DNA of 64,000 bases from Anaerolineales bacterium. GTDB taxonomy: Bacteria > Chloroflexota > Anaerolineae > Anaerolineales > Villigracilaceae. This document shows, piece by piece, positions 55,793-62,650 of this stretch (positions are counted from its first letter, which is position 1; every line of letters begins with the position of its first letter). The notes under the pieces were generated by a model. The model did not search any database and was not told the DNA's origin. It saw only the letters and a program-made list of their open reading frames with translations. Location of the stretch: positions 744,001-808,000 of the forward strand of contig JAHDWB010000001.1 in assembly GCA_023382595.1 (NCBI GenBank). The letters run 5' to 3'. Both the position numbers and the translations under genes were made by a program.

Positions 55793-57937
55793 ATGAAGCA
55801 ACTTTTGCAAAACATAAAAACTGGACAAGCCGCTGTCGAAGATATCCCCATCCCCACTCCGCGCGAGGGACAGGCGCTTGTGAAGGTTTCGGCAAGCCTT
55901 GTTTCGGCGGGAACTGAACGCATGGTGGTCGAGTTCGCGGAAAAATCCCTGGTTGGCAAGGCGCGCTCGCGTCCCGACCTTGTCAAGCAGGTGCTGGATA
56001 AAGCCAAACGCGAAGGCGTCGTCCCCACCGTGCAAGCCGCTTTCAACCGCCTCGACCAGCCGATGGCGCTTGGTTATTCCACTGCGGGGACCATCGTTGC
56101 GCTCGGAAAAAATATGCAGGGCTTCAAGGTCAGCCAGCGGGTGGCGTGTGCGGGCGGCGGTTACGCAACTCATGCCGAGTACAACGTCCTGCCGAAAAAC
56201 CTACTCACGCCGCTTCCGAAAAATGTGGATTTTGAGTCCGCCGCTTTCACCACGCTTGGCGCAATTGCATTACACGGATTTCGTTTGGCAGAACCGCAGC
56301 TCGGCGAAAACGTCGCTGTGATCGGTCTTGGTTTGCTGGGATTATTGACCGTGCAGATCGCTTCCGCCGCGGGATGTAACGTGCTCGGCATTGACATTGA
56401 TCCCAAACGCGTGAAGCTCGCTTCATCCCTTAACGTTCAGGCTGTTACCCGCAAGCAGGCGGAATCTGCCGCTGCAGCATTCACTGCCAACCGCGGCTTT
56501 GACTCGGTCATCATCTGCGCGGATACATCTTCGAATGATCCGGTTGAGCTGGCTGGCGCCATCGCGCGTGACCGCGCAAAGGTCGTCGCCACCGGCGCGG
56601 TGGGACTGAATTTTCCGCGCAAAATTTATTACGAAAAAGAGATCTCCTTCATCAACTCCCGTTCGTATGGACCGGGTCGTTACGATGCAAATTACGAAGA
56701 AAATGGAAACGATTATCCCGTCGGCTATGTCCGCTGGACAGAAGGGCGCAATTTTCAAGCGGTTGTCGATTTAATGGCGAGTGGGAAGTTGAACGTGGAG
56801 CCGCTCATCAGTCACCGCTTTGATATTGAGGAAGGGGTGAAAGCATATGAAGTGATCACGGGGAAGAGGAAGGAAGCGTTTCTTGGCGTTCTTCTGACAT
56901 ATCCCGAAGGAAAGATGAAAGAAGAAAGAAGGGTTGAGTTTTCTTCCATCGTCCATCGTCCATCGTCCACGGTCAAATTAGGCGTTCTCGGCGCAGGGTT
57001 GTTCGCCAACTCCACGCTGCTGCCCATTCTCAAAACCAACAGGGATTTTGAACTGGTCGGCATCGCTTCTTCCGGCGGATTGCACGCCCAACATTCGGGG
57101 AAGAAATTCGGTTTTCAGTATGCGACATCCTCCGAAGATGAGATCATCAACGACCCGAAGGTCAACACGATTGCCATTCTCACCCGCCACGATTCCCACG
57201 CGGATTTGGCAGTGAAGGCGCTCAAGGCAGGGAAGCATGTGTTCGTGGAGAAGCCGCTTGCAATTAATAGCGCTCAGCTTTCAGCGATTAGCAAACAGCT
57301 AAAGGCGAATAGCCAATCACTTCTCACTGTTGGTTTCAATAGAAGGTTTGCTCCGCTCATCCAAAGTTTAAAATCGCAAATCGCGAATCGTAACGAACCG
57401 CTTCACGCGCATTACCGTGTCAATGCGGGTTTCATTCAATCCGATCACTGGACGCAAGACCCAGCCATCGGCGGCGGGCGGATCATCGGCGAGGCGTGTC
57501 ACTTCATTGATGTGTTGACGTTTCTCGTCGGCGCGCCGCCTGTTTCAGTGACCGCGCACGCCTTACCGAATAACGGCAAATACAGCGAAGATAACGTCTC
57601 GATGACCTTCACCTTCCCGGATGGCTCCATCGGCGTGGTGGATTATCTTGCCAATGGCGACAAGTCCATGCCGAAGGAACGGTTGGAGGTGTTCTGCGAG
57701 GGGATGGTGGCGGTGTTGGATGATTACGTTTCGTTGGTGACTGTGAAAGATGGAAAGAAAAAAGTGGAGAGCGGGGCACAAGACAAAGGCTGGAAGGGAG
57801 AAATGGCTGCGTTTGCCGAAGCAATCAAGAGCGGGGGGGAAGCGCCGATCCCCTATGAGCAGTTGATCGGTGTGACCAGGTCCACGTTTGCGGCGGTGGA
57901 GTCGATCCGGAGTCGCAATCCGGTTGAGATCAAATAA
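55793..57937 (+). CDS. Two-domain oxidoreductase: zinc-type alcohol dehydrogenase fused to Gfo/Idh/MocA
   Basis: Start at ATG 55793. 714 residues. Residues ~1-345 are an MDR-type dehydrogenase (PTPREGQALVKVSASLVSAGTER; GENVAVIGLGLLGLLTVQIA). Residues ~365-714 are a Gfo/Idh/MocA oxidoreductase (VKLGVLGAGLFANSTLLPILK; FVEKPLAI; GGGRIIGEACHFIDVLTFL). This bi-domain form is known near cell-surface sugar genes and probably oxidises and reduces sugar substrates. The linker (~345-365) and one loop (~485-505) are encoded by repeat-like DNA (see repeats finding). Confidence 0.88.
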   Translation: MKQLLQNIKTGQAAVEDIPIPTPREGQALVKVSASLVSAGTERMVVEFAEKSLVGKARSRPDLVKQVLDKAKREGVVPTVQAAFNRLDQPMALGYSTAGTIVALGKNMQGFKVSQRVACAGGGYATHAEYNVLPKNLLTPLPKNVDFESAAFTTLGAIALHGFRLAEPQLGENVAVIGLGLLGLLTVQIASAAGCNVLGIDIDPKRVKLASSLNVQAVTRKQAESAAAAFTANRGFDSVIICADTSSNDPVELAGAIARDRAKVVATGAVGLNFPRKIYYEKEISFINSRSYGPGRYDANYEENGNDYPVGYVRWTEGRNFQAVVDLMASGKLNVEPLISHRFDIEEGVKAYEVITGKRKEAFLGVLLTYPEGKMKEERRVEFSSIVHRPSSTVKLGVLGAGLFANSTLLPILKTNRDFELVGIASSGGLHAQHSGKKFGFQYATSSEDEIINDPKVNTIAILTRHDSHADLAVKALKAGKHVFVEKPLAINSAQLSAISKQLKANSQSLLTVGFNRRFAPLIQSLKSQIANRNEPLHAHYRVNAGFIQSDHWTQDPAIGGGRIIGEACHFIDVLTFLVGAPPVSVTAHALPNNGKYSEDNVSMTFTFPDGSIGVVDYLANGDKSMPKERLEVFCEGMVAVLDDYVSLVTVKDGKKKVESGAQDKGWKGEMAAFAEAIKSGGEAPIPYEQLIGVTRSTFAAVESIRSRNPVEIK
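56946..56970. repeat. CCATCGT tandem repeat inside the two-domain oxidoreductase gene
   Basis: Three and a half copies of the 7-base unit CCATCGT encode the domain linker (SSIVHRPSSTV). The same motif occurs between genes at 37494-37510 and, related, at 23629-23645. Confidence 0.6.
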
Positions 57938-57947
57938 AGGTGAAGCG

Positions 57948-58499
57948 ATGCAAATCCTGACATGCGATGGGCGGGACGGACATCTGAAAAAGCAGATGGC
58001 GCAATTGCTGGTGGATGCGTTCCGCGAGCATTGGTCTGCGGCGTGGAGCACGCTTGAGAAGGGACTGGAGGAAGTGCGGGAGATGCTCGAAGCGGAGCGC
58101 ATCTGCCGCGTGGCGCTGGATGAGGATGGGAATTTGCTCGGCATGATCGGCGGCATCCCGCAATATGACGGTAAGGTGTGGGAGCTGCATCCGTTGGCGG
58201 TGCAACCAAACTTGCAGGGACGCGGAGTCGGGCGCGCACTGGTTATGGATTTCGAAGAGCAGGTGCGCCAGCACGGCGGGTTGACGGTCATGCTCGGCAC
58301 GGACGACGAAGACGGCATGACGTCGCTCTCGAATGTTGATCTGTATGACGACCTGTGGGGCAAGGTCAGGGATATTCGCAATCTCAAGGGGCATCCGTAT
58401 GAGTTCTATCAAAAGATGGGATATGTCATCACGGGCGTGGTGCCAGACGCGAACGGAATCGGCAAGCCCGATATTTTGATGTCGAAGCGGGTGGGGTGA
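57948..58499 (+). CDS. GNAT acetyltransferase of the AAC(6')-like type
   Basis: ATG 57948, ten bases after the previous stop. 183 residues. GNAT motif A is LHPLAVQPNLQGRGVGRALVMDFEEQV, with the acetyl-CoA loop QGRGVG. The C-terminal region HPYEFYQKMGYVITGVVPDANGIGKPDILMSKRV and the acidic stretch GTDDEDG resemble aminoglycoside 6'-N-acetyltransferases. Whether it acts on aminoglycosides is unknown; chromosomal relatives often acetylate other amines. Confidence 0.8.
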   Translation: MQILTCDGRDGHLKKQMAQLLVDAFREHWSAAWSTLEKGLEEVREMLEAERICRVALDEDGNLLGMIGGIPQYDGKVWELHPLAVQPNLQGRGVGRALVMDFEEQVRQHGGLTVMLGTDDEDGMTSLSNVDLYDDLWGKVRDIRNLKGHPYEFYQKMGYVITGVVPDANGIGKPDILMSKRVG

Positions 58500-58581
58500 C
58501 AGACGCGATTCTTCTATATTAACCTTCTCATCATTCCATACGCCCAGCCCAACTTATATTCCGTGTTAAAATTATCTCGCC

Positions 58582-58830
58582 ATGACCGATTTCACCTTCA
58601 CCAAACACGCCCTTGATATGCTGGAAGAACGCGGTATTTCAGAGGATTGGGTTTGGCGAACAATCAACGAATCGGATGAGAAATTCACAAGCGAAGACGG
58701 CAACCTGCATTTCACCAAAGCAATTGCAGAAAGAGAAAACCGTGTTTTACACGTAGTTGTAAACCCTGCTGTTTCTCCAAAACGAATTGTGACCCTGTTT
58801 TTTGATCGAAGATTGAGGAGCAAGAAATGA
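58582..58830 (+). CDS. DUF4258-type small protein, toxin-like
   Basis: 82 residues. FTKHALDMLEERGISEDWVWRTIN is the DUF4258 opening, with His8 and the RGI helix; the end VLHVVVNPAVSPKRIVTLFFDRRLR is the last strand pair. DUF4258 belongs to the RelE/BrnT-like fold group and is often encoded before a DUF2283 protein, as here, with a four-base overlap. A toxin-antitoxin role is proposed for such pairs but not proven. Confidence 0.75.
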   Translation: MTDFTFTKHALDMLEERGISEDWVWRTINESDEKFTSEDGNLHFTKAIAERENRVLHVVVNPAVSPKRIVTLFFDRRLRSKK

Positions 58831-59027
58831 AACTAAAAGTTGACAAAGAAAACGATGTACTCTATCTGCGCCTTGATGACAGCGTTATTGTTGAATCGGA
58901 AGAAGTTCAGCCTGGCGTGATCCTGGACTTCGACGAAAATAACCGCGTCGTCGGTATCGAGATCCTCGACCTCAGCACGCGCGTCAAGCCCGATATGTTG
59001 AAACTCGTCCAATTGGAGACCGTCTAG
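58827..59027 (+). CDS. DUF2283 small protein, probable partner
   Basis: 66 residues, ATGA overlap with the DUF4258 gene. MKLKVDKENDVLYLRLDDS, then VQPGVILDFDENNRVVGIEILDLS is a complete DUF2283 domain. No DNA-binding motif is visible, so if it is an antitoxin it probably acts by protein contact. A strong terminator follows. Confidence 0.82.
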   Translation: MKLKVDKENDVLYLRLDDSVIVESEEVQPGVILDFDENNRVVGIEILDLSTRVKPDMLKLVQLETV

Positions 59028-59033
59028 CCTTTC

Positions 59034-59065
59034 AATCCTCGCGTCTGTCAGCGGGGATTTTTTTC
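59034..59065 (+). terminator. Rho-independent terminator
   Basis: Nine-pair stem AATCCTCGC / GCGGGGATT (one G-T), 8-base loop and a run of Ts, seven bases after the DUF2283 stop. Confidence 0.8.
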
Positions 59066-59112
59066 ATTCATCATCCATCATTTCTTCGACTGCGCTCAGG
59101 ACAAGCCTTGAC

Positions 59113-59616
59113 ATGACCTCCCGCCCCCTTCGCGTCTTCCTCTGCCACTCCAGCAATGACAAACCCGCCGTGCGCGAGTTGTATCAAAAACTCCGCGCCG
59201 AAGCATGGATTCAACCCTGGCTGGACGAAGAAGAACTCTACCCGGGCGATGATTGGGAATTGGCAATTGAGAAGGCGGTGGAAAATTCAGACGTTGTATT
59301 AGCCTGTATTTCCAACGGTTCGATCAATAAAAGGGGATTTGTCCAGAAAGAATTGCGCTTTGCGCTCGATGTTGCGCTTGAAATGCCAGAGGAAACTATT
59401 TTCATCATCCCGCTTCGTTTGGAAGAATGTAGCCCGCCGCGAAGTCTGAGGGATTGGCACTACACGGATTATTTTGAGGGTCAGCGGGAACGGGGATTTC
59501 AGCGATTACTGGTCAGTTTAAAACGCCGTGCGGATTCGCTCGGCTTGAGAATCGAAACGCCTGCTCATGTAGGTCGGGTTTCCAACCCGACAAAAGCGCC
59601 CCCCCGCGAAGCATAG
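59113..59616 (+). CDS. TIR-domain protein, probably the 5' part of a frameshifted TIR-SUMF1 gene
   Basis: 167 residues as read. TIR domain residues ~5-135: LRVFLCHSSNDKPAVRELYQKL, WIQPWLDEEELYPGDDWELAIEKAVENSDVVLACISN with the region of the catalytic Glu seen in NADase TIRs, and FIIPLRLEECSPP. The reading then enters a double-hairpin repeat and stops at 59614. Dropping one C from the C7 run at 59599-59605 would join this frame directly to the SUMF1 frame at 59675-60409 with no other change. Either a sequencing error, phase variation or inactivation. Confidence 0.8.
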   Translation: MTSRPLRVFLCHSSNDKPAVRELYQKLRAEAWIQPWLDEEELYPGDDWELAIEKAVENSDVVLACISNGSINKRGFVQKELRFALDVALEMPEETIFIIPLRLEECSPPRSLRDWHYTDYFEGQRERGFQRLLVSLKRRADSLGLRIETPAHVGRVSNPTKAPPREA

Positions 59617-59638
59617 TCAGGCTGCAAGCCTGACCTAC
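59569..59638. repeat. REP-like double hairpin at the TIR/SUMF1 junction
   Basis: GTAGGTCGGGTTTCCAACCCGAC (two arms around TTTCC) at 59569-59591 and GTCAGGCTGCAAGCCTGACC plus TAC at 59616-59638, with outer ends GTAGGTC/GACCTAC inverted. The layout equals that of the element upstream of the RAYT gene at 1933-1998. The spacer holds the C7 run. Confidence 0.75.
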
Positions 59639-59674
59639 GACTCGCCGCCAAACAAATTCACCCTCTCCAACGGC

Positions 59675-60409
59675 ATGGAATTCTTGCGCGTACCTGCGGG
59701 TAAATTCCTGATGGGCAGTAAAAACGACAACAAACTTGCCGATGAAGATGAACACCCCCAACACACCGTTGACATCCCTTACGATTACTGGATGGCGCGT
59801 TTCCCTGTGACCAATGCGCAATACAGCCAATTCAAGAAAGATGGTTTTGACAAAAGAAAAGAAAATCATCCTGTTGTTAAAGTTTCATGGAACGACGCAA
59901 TGGCATATTGCCAATGGCTGAACGGTCTTATTAAAGCCGAATTACCTTCAGGTTTGACCTTGCGTTTACCCACCGAAGCGGAATGGGAGAAAGTCGCACG
60001 CTGGAAACCCTCTCCCTCTGGGAGAGGGCAGGGTGAGGGAGAATCGCTTGAATATCCTTGGGGCAACACCTTTGATAAAAATAAATGCAACACAAACGAA
60101 GGCGGAAAAGGCGGTACAACGCCCGTGGGCATGTATTCCCCGCAAGGAGACTCGCCTTACGGCTGTGCCGACATGAGCGGAAATGTTTGGGAGTGGACTC
60201 ATAGCCTGAGGAAAGCGTATCCATATAAAGTTAAGGATGGACGCGAAGATGAAAAAGCATCTGGTTTCCGTGTGCTGCGCGGCGGCTCCTTCCTCTTCGA
60301 TGATAGGTACGCGCGTTGCGCCTACCGCCTCGATATCGACTTCGACGACCTCTTCTTCCTCAACGTCATCGGTTTTCGTGTGGTGGTGGCGTCCCCTGTC
60401 CTCTCCTGA
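59675..60409 (+). CDS. SUMF1/FGE-sulfatase-domain protein, probable 3' part of a TIR-SUMF1 gene
   Basis: The first ATG is 59675, but the frame is open upstream to 59606 and NKFTLSNGMEFLRVPAGKFLMGS shows the domain begins before that ATG. SUMF1 features: WMARFPVTNAQYSQF, VSWNDAMAYCQWL, LPTEAEWEKVAR, YGCADMSGNVWEWT and RVLRGGSF...GFRVV. TIR proteins fused to such domains are common in Chloroflexota and usually lack sulfatase-activating activity; a ligand-sensing role is inferred. The stretch KPSPSGRGQGEGES is an in-frame palindromic insert. Confidence 0.8.
   Translation: MEFLRVPAGKFLMGSKNDNKLADEDEHPQHTVDIPYDYWMARFPVTNAQYSQFKKDGFDKRKENHPVVKVSWNDAMAYCQWLNGLIKAELPSGLTLRLPTEAEWEKVARWKPSPSGRGQGEGESLEYPWGNTFDKNKCNTNEGGKGGTTPVGMYSPQGDSPYGCADMSGNVWEWTHSLRKAYPYKVKDGREDEKASGFRVLRGGSFLFDDRYARCAYRLDIDFDDLFFLNVIGFRVVVASPVLS
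60009..60040. repeat. In-frame CTCTCCC...GGGAGAG palindrome in the SUMF1 gene
   Basis: CCCTCTCCCTCTGGGAGAGG followed by GCAGGGTGAGGG lies between VARWK and LEYPWG, two segments that are adjacent in other SUMF1 domains. It adds about 13 residues without breaking the frame. A relative sits in the epimerase gene at 61911-61948. Confidence 0.7.
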
Positions 60410-60424
60410 AAGGTTTTGAAACTC

Positions 60425-60521
60425 AGACCTGACAGGTCTCACTTGCACTATAACCAACCACAACATCTGCACGGACGTGACGCACGATCAAATGTTGCCC
60501 AAAAGAGACCTGTCAGGTCTT
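60425..60521. repeat. Pair of ACCTGACAGGT hairpins, the second terminator-like
   Basis: AGACCTGACAGGTCT near 60425 and AGACCTGTCAGGTCT near 60506 followed by TTTTCTTTT. The second fits a short Rho-independent terminator after SUMF1 or a promoter-proximal element of the next operon. The core also occurs at 2650. Confidence 0.5.
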
Positions 60522-60574
60522 TTCTTTTATAATGGGGCAACCTTACAACCTTCAACTTTCAACTCGGAGCCCCC

Positions 60575-61447
60575 ATGCAACTCAAAGGAATTTACGCCCC
60601 CATCGTCACCCCCTTCAACGCGGATGAATCCATCAACTACCCCGTCCTTGAACAGTTAATTGAATACCTGATCGCCAACAAGATCGCAGGGCTTGTCCCT
60701 GGCGGCACCACGGGCGAAGTCTACGCCTTCAGCGAACAGGAACGGCTGGAGGTTTTCAAATTCGTCAAAGAAAAAGTGGACGGGCGGGTCACGCTGATCG
60801 CAGGCACAAACTCAGGCGCCACGCGTGACGTTGTCCGCTACTCGCAGATCGCCGAAGAGATGGGCTACGATGCGCTCATGGTCGCCGTCCCGCCGTATTC
60901 ACGTCCCAACCAGCGCGAACTGCTTGCGCATTATGAATCCGTTGCCAAAGCCGTAAAAATTCCCATCGTGCTTTACAACTTCCCCTGGCGCGCGGGCACC
61001 GAAGTCAGCTACGAAGTGATGGACGGTCTCACCAAATACGATCACATCATCGGCATCAAAGAAGCCAGCAGCGACATGTCCCGCGTCTACGAGTTCCGTC
61101 TGCGCTACGGCGACCGCTATCAAATGATCTGCGGCTCCGACGACCAGGCGCTCGATTACTTCCTGTGGGGCACAACCTCATGGATCGGTGGCGCCGCCTC
61201 CTGCGCTCCGCTCGAACATCACAACGTGCTCGAAGCCGCGCTCAACAATGACTTCGTCTCCGCCCGCCAGCACATGGACAAACTGCTCCCGCTCCTGCGC
61301 AACATGGAAAGCGGCGGCTACACCCAAAAGGTCAAAGTCGGCTGCGAACTGCGCGGCATCCCCGTCGGCAATCCGCGCCAGCCGCTACTCACTCTCACCG
61401 CTGAAGACCGCGCGGAATTCGAGAAGATTTTTAAAGCAATCGGTTAA
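60575..61447 (+). CDS. DapA/NAL-family lyase, probable pyrroline-4-hydroxy-2-carboxylate deaminase
   Basis: 290 residues. Class I TIM-barrel lyase: IYAPIVTPFNADESINYPVLEQLI, GLVPGGTTGEVYAFSEQERLEV, VPPYSRPNQRELLAHYESVAKA with the catalytic Tyr, VLYNFPWRAG and Schiff-base Lys in IIGIKEASSDMSRVYEF. General DapA members make dihydrodipicolinate, but the next two genes are a 4-hydroxyproline epimerase and an FAD dehydrogenase. In that setting the DapA-like enzyme is the hydroxyproline-pathway deaminase giving 2,5-dioxovalerate. Confidence 0.85.
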   Translation: MQLKGIYAPIVTPFNADESINYPVLEQLIEYLIANKIAGLVPGGTTGEVYAFSEQERLEVFKFVKEKVDGRVTLIAGTNSGATRDVVRYSQIAEEMGYDALMVAVPPYSRPNQRELLAHYESVAKAVKIPIVLYNFPWRAGTEVSYEVMDGLTKYDHIIGIKEASSDMSRVYEFRLRYGDRYQMICGSDDQALDYFLWGTTSWIGGAASCAPLEHHNVLEAALNNDFVSARQHMDKLLPLLRNMESGGYTQKVKVGCELRGIPVGNPRQPLLTLTAEDRAEFEKIFKAIG

Positions 61448-61515
61448 ACCGCAGAGGCGCGGAGAACGCGGAGAAATCTTTTAAAAACTCTGCGACCTCT
61501 GCGTCTCCGCGGTTA
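61447..61515. repeat. Intergenic long imperfect hairpin
   Basis: AACCGCAGAGGCGCGGAGAA...GAAATC on the left pairs with ...CTCTGCGTCTCCGCGGTT on the right, between two operon genes. Same form as 28842-28932 and 44472-44540. Confidence 0.6.
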
Positions 61516-61536
61516 ATTCTTTTGGATAACCACACG

Positions 61537-62505
61537 ATGAAACGTATCCCCTTCTTGGACTCACACACCGGCGGCGAACCCACGCGACTCATCCCATCGC
61601 TTCCCTTCGACCTTGGAACTGGTTCTGTTGCTGACAAATTATCCACACTGAAAAAGAATCACGACGACCTGCGCCGCACTGTCCTGCTCGAACCCCGCGG
61701 CTCGGATGTGCTCGTCGGCGCGTACCTCGTCCCGCCCACCGACCCGACCTGTCAATTCGGAGTCATCTACTTCAACAATGTCGGCTACCTCGGCATGTGC
61801 GGACACGGCACGATCGGTCTCATCGCCTCGCTGGCATATCTTGGCAAAGTGCAGCCTGGAATTATTCGTGTTGAGACTCCTGTTGGGGTGGTGGAAGCAA
61901 CTCTGCATGACTCCCCTCTCCTCTCAGGAGAGGGGTCGGGGGTGAGGTCAGAATATCCCAACAAAGTCTCCGTCCAAAACATCCCCGCCTACCGCCATTT
62001 GACTCACATCCCGGTCACCATCGATGGCAAAACCGTCCACGGCGACGTGGCGTATGGCGGCAACTGGTTCTTCCTCGTCCACGACCACGGCATGGACGTA
62101 CACATGTCCAACCTCGAAGCGCTGACCGATTTCTCATGGCGCGTACGAGAACAACTCACCGCAAATGGCATCACCGGCGCGGATGGCGCAGAGATCGACC
62201 ACGTGGAGTTGTTTGCAGAATCCAACGAAGCAGACAGCAAAAGTTTTGTCCTCTGCCCGGGCAAAGCCTACGACCGTTCTCCCTGCGGAACAGGGACAAG
62301 CGCGAAGCTGGCTTGTTTATACGGTGATGGCAAATTACAAGTGGGGCAGGTGTGGAAGCAACAAAGCGTCGTTGGCAGTATCTTTGAGGGCAGCATCCAA
62401 CTCGATGGCGATAAGATCATTCCCACCATCACCGGCGAAGCGTGGGTCATGTCGGAAGGGACAATTTTGGTGGATGAACGTGATCCGTTTGGGAAGGGGA
62501 TATAA
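61537..62505 (+). CDS. 4-hydroxyproline 2-epimerase (proline racemase family)
   Basis: ATG 61537. 322 residues. Catalytic cysteines in YLGMCGHGTIGLIASL and YDRSPCGTGTSAKLACL; opening IPFLDSHTGGEPTRLI is typical. Both Cys present distinguishes it from the Thr-containing dehydratases of the family. It converts trans-4-hydroxy-L-proline to cis-4-hydroxy-D-proline. An unusual insert DSPLLSGEGSGVRSEY at residues ~125-140 is encoded by a palindromic repeat. Confidence 0.9.
   Translation: MKRIPFLDSHTGGEPTRLIPSLPFDLGTGSVADKLSTLKKNHDDLRRTVLLEPRGSDVLVGAYLVPPTDPTCQFGVIYFNNVGYLGMCGHGTIGLIASLAYLGKVQPGIIRVETPVGVVEATLHDSPLLSGEGSGVRSEYPNKVSVQNIPAYRHLTHIPVTIDGKTVHGDVAYGGNWFFLVHDHGMDVHMSNLEALTDFSWRVREQLTANGITGADGAEIDHVELFAESNEADSKSFVLCPGKAYDRSPCGTGTSAKLACLYGDGKLQVGQVWKQQSVVGSIFEGSIQLDGDKIIPTITGEAWVMSEGTILVDERDPFGKGI
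61911..61948. repeat. In-frame palindromic insert in the epimerase gene
   Basis: CCCCTCTCCTCTCAGGAGAG followed by GGGTCGGGGGTGAGG: same family as 60009-60040 (CCTCTCC...GGAGAGG then GGGTGAGG). It encodes SPLLSGEGSGVR in a surface-loop position between two strands. Confidence 0.7.
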
Positions 62506-62516
62506 AAATACGCCCA

Positions 62517-62641
62517 GTGGTCGAGTAGCCCTGAGCGTTTTTTGCGAAGGGCATATCGAGACCACATATTAACAAGAATAATTTCCAGAACATGATGGTC
62601 TCGATATGGGCGAGACGAGTGCTCGCCCTACTCGACCATCG
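62517..62641. repeat. Nested palindromic element of about 125 bp
   Basis: Outer arms TGGTCGAGTAG and CTACTCGACCA, inner arms CATATCGAGACCA and TGGTCTCGATATG. It occupies the whole gap between the epimerase and dehydrogenase genes and looks like a miniature mobile element. Confidence 0.7.
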
Positions 62642-62650
62642 GAGTTTTCT

